Virus record (IMG/VR): IMGVR_UViG_3300042484_002676
Location: 1 to 49,145 of that record
Reading direction: 5' to 3' (one strand)
Origin: a virus
Length of the DNA: 49,145 nt
This document shows, one piece after another, positions 1 through 10,478 of the stretch. The notes beneath the pieces are model-generated. The model did no database searches and was not told the origin of the DNA. It worked only from the letters and a program-made list of their open reading frames with translations. A program made the position numbers and the translations under genes. The first letter of the stretch is position 1, and the number at the start of each line of letters is the position of its first letter.

Positions 1-1
1 T

Positions 2-73
2 CAGGGACTTTTTAGTATACCCATCACAATTGATGGTGAATTAGAAGTTGATGGGGTACTTGTAGAAGTATGA
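2..73 (+). CDS. C-terminal end of a truncated upstream protein
   Basis: An open frame enters from the left edge and stops at TGA 71-73. The last residues read GLFSIPITIDGELEVDGVLVEV in two overlapping pieces (GLFSIPITIDGELEV, then DGVLVEV), a beta-strand pattern common at the ends of phage fibre or decoration proteins. It lies directly upstream of the giant fibre gene on the same strand, so a structural role is likely, but this is inference from 23 residues only. Confidence 0.5.
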   Translation, partial: QGLFSIPITIDGELEVDGVLVEV

Positions 74-83
74 ATTCAAAAAA

Positions 84-91
84 GATAAATA
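84..91 (+). promoter_or_regulatory. T4-type late promoter for the fibre gene
   Basis: GATAAATA lies 18 nt before the fibre ATG, with an AGGA ribosome binding site at 100-103. It differs from the T4 late consensus TATAAATA at one position and has no -35 element, as expected for sigma gp55-type late transcription. Confidence 0.55.
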
Positions 92-109
92 CGAGTAATA
101 GGATAATTT

Positions 110-3100
110 ATGTCATTAATTTTAAAACAAGAAAACGCTAACTCAGTACCAACACCGTCAGCTGGAAAAGGTACAGTATTCCTTAATGGATCTGATCAAC
201 TAACAATTAAAGACAGTGCTGGCAACAGCACTTCAATACCTACTTTCACAGCTACTGGAAATACAAGTGTATTTTTCAATGATGCTGGTACGTTGGGACA
301 AGATGCTACCTTAACGTTTAATAAAACAACAGATTTGTTGACAGTTGCAAATTTAACGGTAACTCAAACATTGATTGCTGGAGATATTGCAGTTTCTAGT
401 ATTGCAAACGGAACAAGTAATGTTGATATTGTTGGCGTAAGTGGTAATGTAACAACAAGTGTAGCAGGTGTAGCTAACGTATTAGTAGTAACATCGACCG
501 GAGCAAATATTGCCGGTACATTGAATGCTACTGGAAACGCTAATGTAGGTAACTTGGGTGCTACTGGTATTGTAGCAACAACTCTAGCTGGTTCTCTAAC
601 TACTAATTCACAGTCAAATATTACTAGTGTTGGTACACTAACAAGTCTTGCTGTTACTGGTAATAGTTCAGCAGGTAATCTATCGACCGGCGGTGTGTTA
701 AGTGCAACTGGTAATGTAATAGGCGGTAACTTAACTACAGGTGGAGCACTAAGTGTAACCGGTAATGCCAACGTAGGTAACTTAGGTACTGCTGGATTGA
801 TAACAGCTACAGGTAATGTAACTGGTGGTAATTTAACTACAGGTGGTTTAGTAAGTGGAGCTACACTAAGTGTTTCCGGTACAAGTAACCTAGGTCCTAT
901 TGCTAATGTAACTATCACAGGCGGCACTAGTGGTCAAATTATTCAAACAAATGGTTCAGGTGGCTTATCATTTGCAACTATCAGTACATCTGGTGTTTCT
1001 AATGGTACATCAAGTGTAACTATCCCTACAGTAAATGGTAACATTAATCTTACGTCAGCCGGCAATACAACAATGGTTGTTACTGGCACCGGGGCAAACG
1101 TTACGGGCACAGCTAATGTTTCTGGTAATCTAGTTGCCGGTAATTTAAGTACAGGTGGTATAGTTACCGCTACTGGTAATGTTACGGGTGGCAACTTAAC
1201 TACAGGTGGAGCACTAAGTGTGACCGGCAATGCCAACGTAGGTAATTTAGGTACTGCTGGATTGATAACAGCTACAGGTAATGTAACTGGTGGTAACATT
1301 ATAACAGGTGGTGTCGTATCTGCAACAGGAAATGTTACCGGCGCAAATATTAATACTGCCGGAGCAGTAACAGCAAGTACACTAGTATCTAACGTTGCAA
1401 CAGGAACAGCACCATTAACAGTAACAAGTACAACACGTGTTGCAAACTTGAATGTTAACTACGCAAACGTTGCGGACAATATCAATGTAGCAGCCGGTAC
1501 AGGTAACAACTTCCTTATATTTGCAAATGCGGCTACAGGTAACGTAGCAGAAATAACAAGCACGGGATTAACTGCTAACCTATCAAATAACTCTATCACA
1601 GCAACAACATTTGTTGGTGCACTAAGTGGTGCGGCAACAAGTGCTACAACTGCGGGTACAGTTACAACTGCGGCCCAACCAAATATAACAAGTACAGGTA
1701 CACTAACAAGTGTTAGTGTTTCTGGTAATGCTAATATTGGCAATGTGGGTACAACTGGTGTATTTGCAACAACATTAAGTGCTACTGGTAATGCGAACGT
1801 TGGTAACATTGGAGCAACAGGTGGTGTATTTACAACTGTAACAGGTACATTAACAACAGCAAGTCAGCCAAATATCACATCGCTTGGTACACTAACAAGT
1901 GCAAGCATATCAGGTAATGCTAATATTGGTAATATTGGTACTGCTGGTTTAATCACAGCTACTGGTAATCTTGGTGCTGGCAATATTATTACAGGTGGTG
2001 TAGTATCTGCTACAGGCAATATCACTGGTGGTAACTTAGTAACAGCCGGTATATTAAGTGTTACTGGTACAGGTGTAAGTAGTATTGCTGGTAACCTAGA
2101 TATGACTAGCAATACGATTACCAATCTTGCTACTCCAACTAACGCTACTGATGCGGCAACCAAACAATATGTCGATGATGTTGCACAAGGATTGAACATA
2201 CACGATAGTTGTAATGCAGCCACAACGGGTACATTGGCAACAATTTCAGGTGGTACTGTAACTTATAATAACGGTACATCAGGTGTTGGTGCTACATTAA
2301 CAACAACTGGAACATACACAACTATTGACGGTGTAACACTAGCAGATGGTATGCGTATTCTTGTTAAAAACGAGGCGACTACTGCAAATAACGGTATCTA
2401 TGTAAGAACAAGTGCAACAGTGTTGACACGTGCCGCAGACTTTAATACTCCAACAGAAATGGAAGGCGGTGACTTCACATTCGTCACTGCAGGAACATTA
2501 TATGATAACACTGGTTGGGTAATGACTGATCCGGTAACTACAGTTGGAACAAGCCCGGTTATTTGGGTACAGTTCAGTGGTGCAGGTACATATACTGCTG
2601 GTACAGGATTAACATTAACAGGTAGTGTATTCAGTGTTAACGTAGCACAACCTACTATTACATCAACAGGTACATTAACAAGTTTATCAGTTTCTGGTAA
2701 CGCTAACGTAGGTAATATTGGCGGGGCAGCCGGTGTATTCACAACTGTAACAGGTTCATTGGTAACGGCAGCACAACCTAATATTACAAGTTTAGGTACA
2801 ATAACATCATTATCAATTTCAGGTAACGCTAACATTGGTAACATTGGTACAGGTGGTTTTATAACTGCTACAGGTAATATTGGTGGCGGTAATATCAACA
2901 CAGCCGGACTAGTATCTGCAACAGGTAATGGTACATTTGGTAATTTAAATACAGCCGGTACAGGAACAGCATCACGATTTATATCTAACGTAGCTGACGG
3001 AACTGCCCCATTAACAGTAACAAGTACAACACGTGTTTCTAACTTAAACGTTGCGTATGCTAACGTTGCTGATAATATTAATGTAGCAGCCGGTACAGGA

Positions 3101-6100
3101 AATAACTTTATTATCTTTGCAAGTGCGGCAACAGGTAACGTAGCAGAAATAACAAGCACAGGACTCACTGCTAACTTGTCAAATAACTCTATTACCGCAA
3201 CAACATTTGTTGGTGCCCTATCTGGTGCAGCCACAAGTGCGACAACTGCTGGTACAGTAACTACTGCGGCACAGCCCAACATCACTTCAGTTGGTACTTT
3301 AAGTTCATTAGCGGTAACTGGTAATCTATCTTCGGGTAACGCTAACTTAGGTAATGCCGCAAGGGCTAATTTCTTCATTGGTGATGGTAGTTTACTAACT
3401 AATATCCCAATTGGCACATCTCTTTCAAACGGTAACTCAAACGTAAGTATTCCTGCCGCAAACGGTAACGTCAACATCAGTAGTGCAGGTAATGCAAATA
3501 TTGCAATAGTCACTGGTACTGGCGTTAACGTAGCCGGTACATTGAATGCTACTGGTAACGCTAACGTTGGCAATATTGGTGCAACAAATGGTGTATTCAC
3601 TAATGTATCAGGTAATGGTTCATCATTAAGTTCAATCACAGGCGCCAATGTTACTGGTGCAGTAGCATTTGCAACAACCGCTAATGCAGTAGCAGGTGGT
3701 AATGTTTCTGGTCAAGTAGCAAATGCACTTGTAGCAGGTACAGTAACAACTGCGGCACAACCAAACATTACATCAGTTGGTACTTTAAGTTCATTAGCTG
3801 TAACAGGAAACGCAAGTGCAGGAAACTTAAATACTGCTGGTGCTGTAGTAGCAAGTACACTAACATCAAATATTGCAACTGGTACTGCTCCATTAACAGT
3901 CACTTCAACTACACGTGTTGCTAACTTGAATGTTGCACAAGCGAATCTTGCTGACTTTATTAGTGTAGCAGCCGGAACAGGTAACAACTTCCTTATCTTT
4001 GCAAATGCGGCAACCGGAAATATAGCAGAACTAACAAGTACGGGTTTAACTGCTAACCTATCAAATAACTCTATCACAGCAACAACCTTTGTTGGTGCAT
4101 TAAGTGGTGCCGCAACAAGTGCAACTACAGCCGGTACAGTAACAACGGCAGCGCAGCCAAACATCACTTCAGTTGGCACACTAAGTGCATTGGCTGTAAC
4201 CGGTAATACTACATCAGGTAATGTTTATGCTAATAGTGGTACTATTGGGGCTTCATTACTAACTGGTACATTAACAACTGCGGCTCAACCTAACATAACA
4301 AGTACTGGTACACTAACAAGTTTAGCGGTAACTGGTAACATCAGTGGTGCTAATTTAACAGGTACACATTATGGCGCGGCTACTGGCTTAACAGGCATTC
4401 CAGGTGCTAACGTAACAGGTACTGTGCCATTAGCTACTAGTGCAACTACAGCAGGTACTGTAACAACTGCGGCTCAACCAAATATTACGTCTGTTGGTAC
4501 ATTAAGTGCTTTATCAGTTACTGGTAATATCAGTGCAGGTAATGTAAGTGCAACAACATTTACTGGTGCACTAAGTGGTGCGGCAACTACAGCAGGTACT
4601 GTAACAACTGCGGCTCAACCAAATATTACGTCTGTCGGTACATTAAGTGCATTAGCTGTAACTGGTAATACTACATCAGGTAATGTTTATGCTAACTCAG
4701 GTACAATTGGTGCCTCGTTACTAACAGGTACATTAACAACTGCGGCTCAACCAAACATCACTTCAGTAGGAACACTAACAAGTGCTACTGTTACCGGTAA
4801 CGTTGCAGCCGGTAACTTAACAACAACTGGTGTACTTAGTGTAACAGGTACAGGCGTAAGCAGTATTGCTGGCAATTTGGATATGACTAGTAATACCATT
4901 ATCAATCTTGCTACACCAACTAACTCATCTGATGCCGCAACAAAACAATATGTTGATGATGTTGCACAGGGCTTGAATATTCATCCTTCTTGTAACGCAG
5001 CCACTCAAACTACATTGGCAACTATCTCCGGCGGAACAGTAACTTATAATAATGGTACAGCTGGCGTAGGTGCAACACTAACAACTACTGGTTCATATAC
5101 CACTATTGATGGTGTCACACTATCAAACGGAATGCGTATTCTTGTTAAGAACGAAGCAACTACTGCAAATAATGGTATCTACGTAAGAACAAGCTCAACT
5201 GTGTTGACACGTGCTACTGACTTTGATACGGCTGCCGAAATTGCAGGCGGTGATTTCACCTTCGTCACTGCGGGTACATTATACAACTCAACCGGTTGGG
5301 TGCAAATTGACGAAGTTACTACAGTTGGAACAGATCCAATAGTTTGGGAGCAGTTCTCAGGTGCAGGAACCTATCAAGCAGGCACTGGTTTAACATTAAC
5401 TGGTTCTACTTTCAGTGTAAATGCAAGCCAGACACAGGTTACCGCTGTCGGTACGCTAACTGGTTTAAACTCAAGTGGTACTATTACTGCACCAGCATTT
5501 ACAGCTAACACAGGTGTGTTTACAGGTAATGGTAGTGGATTGAGTGCTATCGCAGGTGCTAACGTAACCGGTACTGTAAGTAGTGCGACAACAGCCGGCA
5601 CTGTAACAACTGCGGCGCAACCTAATATCACTTCAGTAAGTACTTCATTTAGTGGATTGACTTTTGTAGCAAATGCACAAATTACAATGTCAGGCGCTGG
5701 ATCACAGATTTCTGGAGTTAACTTAGTAAGTGCTAACTCCTTCTCAGGTAATGGGTCATCAATAACTGGAATAAACGCATCTAGTATTGCAAGTGGTACA
5801 TTAGCACAAGCAAGACTTGCAAACAGTACGTTAACATTAGGTAACACTACTTTAACATTGGGTGGTACAACTACTACTGTGGCAGGTTTATCTAGTGTTA
5901 CATCTACTACGTTTGTCGGTGCATTGACTGGAGCCGCAACAACTGCAGGTACAGTAACAACTGCGGCTCAGCCAAACATTACAAGTACAGGTACATTAAC
6001 AAGTGTTAGTGTATCAGGTAATGCAAACATAGGTAACATCGGCACAGGTGGTTTAATAACTGCTACAGGTAATTTGAATGCAGGTAATATTATTACAGGT

Positions 6101-9100
6101 GGTATCGTATCTGCAACAGGTAATATTACTGCTAACTTTTTCATTGGTAATGGTAGTCAATTAACCGGACTAAACACAGCAGGTATATCAAATGGCAACA
6201 GTAATGTTAATATTCCAAGTGCTAATGGTAATGTCAATATTTCAGCCGTAGGTAATGCAAATATTGCAGTAGTAACAGGAACTGGCGTAAACGTTGCTGG
6301 AACATTGAATGTTACCGGTACTGTAACAGTAGGTAATATTATATCAAGTGGTACAGGTGGTAACATCTCCGGTGCTAACGTAATATCAGCTAACACCTTA
6401 ATTGCTAGTGGTAACGGTACATTTGGTAATATCAACACATCTGGAGCAGTAACAGCAAGTACGCTAGTATCGAACGTAACAACTGGCACTGCCCCATTAA
6501 CAGTAACAAGTACAACACGTGTTGCAAACTTAAACGTTAATTATGCTAACGTAGCAGACTTCATTAGTGTAGCGGCTGGTACAGGTAATAACTTTATTAT
6601 CTTTGCAAATGCGGCATCTGGTAACATAACAGAACTAACAAGTACAGGTTTAATTGCAAACCTATCAAATAACTCTATTACAGCAACTACATTTGTTGGT
6701 GCATTAAGTGGTGCCGCAACAAGTGCGACAACTGCAGGTACAGTAACAACTGCGGCTCAACCAAATATCACAAGTGTTGGTACATTAACTAGTTTGGGTG
6801 TAAGTGGTACTATTACTGCACCGGCCTTTACTGCAAACACAGGTGTATTCACAGGTAATGGTAGTGGATTGAGTGCAATAGCAGGTGCTAACGTAACTGG
6901 TGCAGTATCATTTGCATCAACAGCAAACGCAGTAGCAGGTGGTAATGTTTCTGGTCAAGTAGCAAATGCACTTGTAGCAGGTACTGTCTATACGGCAGCA
7001 CAGCCCAACATCACTTCAGTTGGTACACTATCAAGTTTAGCTGTAACTGGTAACGCAAGCGCAGGTAATTTAAACACAGCAGGAGCAGTAGTAGCAAGTA
7101 CATTAACTTCAAACATAGCTACTGGAACAGCACCTTTAACAGTAACAAGTACAACACGTGTTAGTAACTTAAACGTTGCGTATGCGAACGTTGCTGATAA
7201 TATTAATGTATCTGCTGGAACAGGAAATAATTTCTTAATTTTTGCAAACGCGGCAACAGGTAATGTAGCAGAAATAACAAGTACTGGCTTAACTGCTAAC
7301 CTATCAAACAACTCTATAACAGCAACAACATTTGTAGGTGCTTTATCGGGCGCGGCAACAAGTGCGACAACTGCTGGTACAGTAACTACTGCGGCTCAAC
7401 CAAATATAACAAGTACAGGTACACTAACTGGTTTAGGAGTTAATGGCACAATCACCGGCGTAAACATCACAGCAAACACAGGTGTGTTTACGGGAAATGG
7501 TAGTGGTTTATCACAACTAGCAGGCGGCAATGTAACTGGTCAAGTTGGTAATGCATTAGTTGCCGGCACTGTATACACAGCGGCTCAGCCAAACATTACT
7601 TCAGTTGGCACATTAACAAGTGTAGCGGTTACAGGTAATGCTACAGCAGGTAATGTTTATGCTAATTCAGGTACAATTGGTGCCTCATTACTAACAGGTA
7701 CATTAACAACGGCGGCACAGCCTAACGTAACAAGTACTGGTACACTAACTTCATTGGCAGTAACTGGTAATATTGCAGCCGGCAACTTGACAACAACTGG
7801 TATATTAAGTGTTACTGGTACTGGTGTGAGTAGTATTGCTGGTAACCTAGATATGACTAGCAATACGATTACCAATCTTGCTACTCCAACTAACTCATCT
7901 GATGCGGCAACTAAGCAATATGTCGATGATGTTGCACAGGGCTTGAATATTCATCCTTCTTGTAACGCGGCTACAACTACCACTCTTGCGTCTATATCAG
8001 GCGGCACGGTAACTTATAATAATGGTACAGCTGGTGTAGGTGCAACACTAACAACTACTGGTTCATACACAACTATTGACGGTGTTACATTGTCAAATGG
8101 TATGCGTATTTTAGTTAAGAATGAAGCAACTACTGCAAATAATGGTATCTATGTAAGAACAAGTTCAACAGTATTAACACGTGCAGATGACTTTAATACT
8201 GCTGTTGAAATTGCAGGTGGTGACTTTACCTTCGTTACTGCGGGTACACTATACAACTCAACTGGTTGGGTGCAAATTGATGATGTTACTACAGTTGGAA
8301 CAGATCCGATTGTATGGGAGCAGTTCTCGGGTGCTGGTACATACCAAGCTGGTACAGGATTAACATTAACCGGCACTACATTTAGTGTCAATGAATCACA
8401 AACGCAAATTACAAGTGTAGGTACACTAACTGGATTAGGTGTAAACGGCACAATCACTGGTGTAAACATTACAGCAAACACTGGTGTCTTTACTGGTAAT
8501 GGTAGTGGATTAAGTGCTATCGCAGGTGCTAACGTAACTGGCACAGTAAGTAGCGCAACTACAGCAGGTACAGTAACAACAAATGCACAACCAAATATCA
8601 CAAGTGTTGGTACATTAACATCATTGAGTGTAACAGGTAACGTTAGTGCAGGTAATGTAAGTGGTACTCTATTAACAGGTACATTAACAACAGCCGCACA
8701 ACCTAACGTAACATCATTGGGTATACTAACAGGTTTGGGTGTTAATGGAACTGTAACCGCAGCGGCATTTACTGCAAACACAGGTATATTTACTGGTAAT
8801 GGTAGTGCATTAACTGCACTAAATGCAAGCAATATATCAAGTGGTACATTGGCACAAGCTAGATTGGCAAACGCCTCAGTTACATTAGGTAGCACAGCAC
8901 TTACATTAGGTAGCACTGTAACAACTGTTGCTGGTTTATCTAGTGTAACTAGTACAACATTCGTTGGTGCATTGACCGGAGCTGCTACAACTGCCGGTAC
9001 AGTAACAACAAATGCACAACCAAACATCACAAGTGTTGGTACATTAACCAGTTTATCAGTAACCGGTAACGTTACTGCTGGTAACTTAATTGCAGGTAGT

Positions 9101-10465
9101 GGAACAGGTGGAAACATTACTGGTGCTAACTTAGTATCAGCTAACTTCTTTACAGGTACATTAACAACGGCAGCACAACCAAACATCACTAGTGTTGGGT
9201 CATTATCATCATTGACCGTAACTGGTAACGCTTCAGCAGGTAATTTAAACACAGCAGGTGCAGTTGTCGCAAGCACATTAACAAGTAATGTAACAACTGG
9301 TACTGCTCCATTAACAGTATCAAGTACAACACGTGTTGGTAACTTGAATGTTGCATATGCTAACGTTAGTGATTTTATTAGCGTAACCGCCGGATCAGGA
9401 AATAACTTTATTATCTTTGCAAATGCGGCATCTGGTAACATAACAGAACTAACAAGTACAGGTTTAATTGCAAACCTATCAAATAACTCTATTACAGCAA
9501 CTACATTTGTTGGTGCATTAAGTGGCGCGGCCACTAGTGCTACTACCGCAGGAACTGTAACAACTGCGGCTCAACCAAATATAACAAGTGTTGGTACTCT
9601 TACATCATTGGGTGTAAGTGGTACTATTACTGCATCGGCATTTACAGCTAACACAGGTGTGTTTACAGGTAATGGTTCAGGATTGAGTGCTATCGCAGGC
9701 GCTAACGTAACAGGTACTGTGCCATTAGCTACTAGTGCAACTACAGCAGGTACTGTAACAACTGCGGCTCAACCAAATATAACAAGTGTTGGTACTCTCA
9801 CTGGACTAACTTCAAGTGGTGCAATAAGCATTACTAATAGTACGGCAGCAACAAGCAGAACTACTGGTGCATTAATTGTTACAGGTGGTATTGGCGCAAG
9901 TGCAAATAGCTTTGTTACGAACTTAAATGTTGCAAGTAATATTGCTTACGTCTCACCTAACGGTGCAAACACTATCAACAGTCAGATGTTGAACGGTGGA
10001 ACACTTGCATGGAGTGGTAACGCAGGACAGTTGTTCAGTATTACTGATAGCATGTCTGGAAATATATTCTCAGTCAACGATGTATCTGGTATACCAATGA
10101 TTGCAGTTGATGCGGGCGGTAATATCTACTTTGCCGCAAGTGGTGGATTTGTAGCATATGGTGTAACTACTGGTATTACTGCCGCAGGCTCTACGCAAGG
10201 TACTGCTACAGCATTGACAAGACCAATCAACGTAGTAAGTAGTGTAAGTGCAAGCACTGGCGTTATTTTACCAGCTACAGTCGCAGGTATGAGAATACTT
10301 ATATTCAATACTAGCGGAACAGCAGTAAACGTGTACCCAGCTAGTGGCGGCGCAATCAATGCATTATCAACTAATGCGGCATATTCGTTACCACCGAGTG
10401 GCCGATTAGAATTTGTTGCAGTAACAACTACACAATGGTATACTCTAAACGCAACTTATGCGTAA
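110..10465 (+). CDS. Giant repetitive tail fibre protein (3451 aa)
   Basis: This is a very long, low-complexity beta-structured fibre, probably a trimeric long tail or side fibre that carries receptor-binding tips. It is rich in Gly, Thr, Ser, Asn, Ala and Val. It is built from short units of the type TAAQPNITSVGTLTSLAVTG followed by N.SAGNL, and from GNGSGLSAI and GATNGVF units, as in many T4-like phages of aquatic bacteria. Three long modules recur at about residues 650-844, 1577-1771 and 2567-2761; each begins with a DAATKQYVDDVAQGL-type segment typical of fibre domains and continues with a conserved ILVKNEATTANNGIYV segment. The C-terminal 150 residues are unique and contain ATVAGMRILIFNTSG and a Ser/Gly/Tyr-rich end, a likely tip or cap. 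No catalytic motif is visible. The start is set by AGGA at 100-103. The LamG array follows after 13 nt, suggesting joint assembly on the virion. Confidence 0.85.
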   Translation: MSLILKQENANSVPTPSAGKGTVFLNGSDQLTIKDSAGNSTSIPTFTATGNTSVFFNDAGTLGQDATLTFNKTTDLLTVANLTVTQTLIAGDIAVSSIANGTSNVDIVGVSGNVTTSVAGVANVLVVTSTGANIAGTLNATGNANVGNLGATGIVATTLAGSLTTNSQSNITSVGTLTSLAVTGNSSAGNLSTGGVLSATGNVIGGNLTTGGALSVTGNANVGNLGTAGLITATGNVTGGNLTTGGLVSGATLSVSGTSNLGPIANVTITGGTSGQIIQTNGSGGLSFATISTSGVSNGTSSVTIPTVNGNINLTSAGNTTMVVTGTGANVTGTANVSGNLVAGNLSTGGIVTATGNVTGGNLTTGGALSVTGNANVGNLGTAGLITATGNVTGGNIITGGVVSATGNVTGANINTAGAVTASTLVSNVATGTAPLTVTSTTRVANLNVNYANVADNINVAAGTGNNFLIFANAATGNVAEITSTGLTANLSNNSITATTFVGALSGAATSATTAGTVTTAAQPNITSTGTLTSVSVSGNANIGNVGTTGVFATTLSATGNANVGNIGATGGVFTTVTGTLTTASQPNITSLGTLTSASISGNANIGNIGTAGLITATGNLGAGNIITGGVVSATGNITGGNLVTAGILSVTGTGVSSIAGNLDMTSNTITNLATPTNATDAATKQYVDDVAQGLNIHDSCNAATTGTLATISGGTVTYNNGTSGVGATLTTTGTYTTIDGVTLADGMRILVKNEATTANNGIYVRTSATVLTRAADFNTPTEMEGGDFTFVTAGTLYDNTGWVMTDPVTTVGTSPVIWVQFSGAGTYTAGTGLTLTGSVFSVNVAQPTITSTGTLTSLSVSGNANVGNIGGAAGVFTTVTGSLVTAAQPNITSLGTITSLSISGNANIGNIGTGGFITATGNIGGGNINTAGLVSATGNGTFGNLNTAGTGTASRFISNVADGTAPLTVTSTTRVSNLNVAYANVADNINVAAGTGNNFIIFASAATGNVAEITSTGLTANLSNNSITATTFVGALSGAATSATTAGTVTTAAQPNITSVGTLSSLAVTGNLSSGNANLGNAARANFFIGDGSLLTNIPIGTSLSNGNSNVSIPAANGNVNISSAGNANIAIVTGTGVNVAGTLNATGNANVGNIGATNGVFTNVSGNGSSLSSITGANVTGAVAFATTANAVAGGNVSGQVANALVAGTVTTAAQPNITSVGTLSSLAVTGNASAGNLNTAGAVVASTLTSNIATGTAPLTVTSTTRVANLNVAQANLADFISVAAGTGNNFLIFANAATGNIAELTSTGLTANLSNNSITATTFVGALSGAATSATTAGTVTTAAQPNITSVGTLSALAVTGNTTSGNVYANSGTIGASLLTGTLTTAAQPNITSTGTLTSLAVTGNISGANLTGTHYGAATGLTGIPGANVTGTVPLATSATTAGTVTTAAQPNITSVGTLSALSVTGNISAGNVSATTFTGALSGAATTAGTVTTAAQPNITSVGTLSALAVTGNTTSGNVYANSGTIGASLLTGTLTTAAQPNITSVGTLTSATVTGNVAAGNLTTTGVLSVTGTGVSSIAGNLDMTSNTIINLATPTNSSDAATKQYVDDVAQGLNIHPSCNAATQTTLATISGGTVTYNNGTAGVGATLTTTGSYTTIDGVTLSNGMRILVKNEATTANNGIYVRTSSTVLTRATDFDTAAEIAGGDFTFVTAGTLYNSTGWVQIDEVTTVGTDPIVWEQFSGAGTYQAGTGLTLTGSTFSVNASQTQVTAVGTLTGLNSSGTITAPAFTANTGVFTGNGSGLSAIAGANVTGTVSSATTAGTVTTAAQPNITSVSTSFSGLTFVANAQITMSGAGSQISGVNLVSANSFSGNGSSITGINASSIASGTLAQARLANSTLTLGNTTLTLGGTTTTVAGLSSVTSTTFVGALTGAATTAGTVTTAAQPNITSTGTLTSVSVSGNANIGNIGTGGLITATGNLNAGNIITGGIVSATGNITANFFIGNGSQLTGLNTAGISNGNSNVNIPSANGNVNISAVGNANIAVVTGTGVNVAGTLNVTGTVTVGNIISSGTGGNISGANVISANTLIASGNGTFGNINTSGAVTASTLVSNVTTGTAPLTVTSTTRVANLNVNYANVADFISVAAGTGNNFIIFANAASGNITELTSTGLIANLSNNSITATTFVGALSGAATSATTAGTVTTAAQPNITSVGTLTSLGVSGTITAPAFTANTGVFTGNGSGLSAIAGANVTGAVSFASTANAVAGGNVSGQVANALVAGTVYTAAQPNITSVGTLSSLAVTGNASAGNLNTAGAVVASTLTSNIATGTAPLTVTSTTRVSNLNVAYANVADNINVSAGTGNNFLIFANAATGNVAEITSTGLTANLSNNSITATTFVGALSGAATSATTAGTVTTAAQPNITSTGTLTGLGVNGTITGVNITANTGVFTGNGSGLSQLAGGNVTGQVGNALVAGTVYTAAQPNITSVGTLTSVAVTGNATAGNVYANSGTIGASLLTGTLTTAAQPNVTSTGTLTSLAVTGNIAAGNLTTTGILSVTGTGVSSIAGNLDMTSNTITNLATPTNSSDAATKQYVDDVAQGLNIHPSCNAATTTTLASISGGTVTYNNGTAGVGATLTTTGSYTTIDGVTLSNGMRILVKNEATTANNGIYVRTSSTVLTRADDFNTAVEIAGGDFTFVTAGTLYNSTGWVQIDDVTTVGTDPIVWEQFSGAGTYQAGTGLTLTGTTFSVNESQTQITSVGTLTGLGVNGTITGVNITANTGVFTGNGSGLSAIAGANVTGTVSSATTAGTVTTNAQPNITSVGTLTSLSVTGNVSAGNVSGTLLTGTLTTAAQPNVTSLGILTGLGVNGTVTAAAFTANTGIFTGNGSALTALNASNISSGTLAQARLANASVTLGSTALTLGSTVTTVAGLSSVTSTTFVGALTGAATTAGTVTTNAQPNITSVGTLTSLSVTGNVTAGNLIAGSGTGGNITGANLVSANFFTGTLTTAAQPNITSVGSLSSLTVTGNASAGNLNTAGAVVASTLTSNVTTGTAPLTVSSTTRVGNLNVAYANVSDFISVTAGSGNNFIIFANAASGNITELTSTGLIANLSNNSITATTFVGALSGAATSATTAGTVTTAAQPNITSVGTLTSLGVSGTITASAFTANTGVFTGNGSGLSAIAGANVTGTVPLATSATTAGTVTTAAQPNITSVGTLTGLTSSGAISITNSTAATSRTTGALIVTGGIGASANSFVTNLNVASNIAYVSPNGANTINSQMLNGGTLAWSGNAGQLFSITDSMSGNIFSVNDVSGIPMIAVDAGGNIYFAASGGFVAYGVTTGITAAGSTQGTATALTRPINVVSSVSASTGVILPATVAGMRILIFNTSGTAVNVYPASGGAINALSTNAAYSLPPSGRLEFVAVTTTQWYTLNATYA
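2057..2641 (+). repeat. Fibre module, copy 1 of 3 (about 585 bp)
   Basis: In-frame direct repeat starting at the codons for SVTGTGVSSIAGNL and ending at FSVN. It closely matches the copies near 4838 and 7808 in DNA and protein. Edges were judged by eye. Confidence 0.75.
4838..5421 (+). repeat. Fibre module, copy 2 of 3
   Basis: Second copy of the 585-bp module. It is nearest to copy 3: both carry LNIHPSCNAAT and TLYNSTGWVQID where copy 1 has LNIHDSCNAAT and TLYDNTGWVMTD. Edges by eye. Confidence 0.75.
7808..8392 (+). repeat. Fibre module, copy 3 of 3
   Basis: Third copy of the module. The differences from copy 2 are scattered and largely synonymous, which fits duplication followed by homogenisation. 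Edges by eye. Confidence 0.75.
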
Positions 10466-10478
10466 TTAGGAGTATGAA

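Noticed and set aside
8149-9534. Long antisense open frame (461 codons) and similar ones at 2398-3648 and elsewhere under the fibre gene
   Set aside because: They mirror the repetitive Thr/Gly/Ala/Asn codons of the plus strand, consist of low-complexity Val/Pro/Leu runs, and have no ribosome binding sites. They are shadows of the fibre gene.
600-9800. Short regular repeats in the fibre gene as a possible CRISPR array
   Set aside because: The repeats are in frame, of varying length, without unique equal-length spacers, and encode protein.
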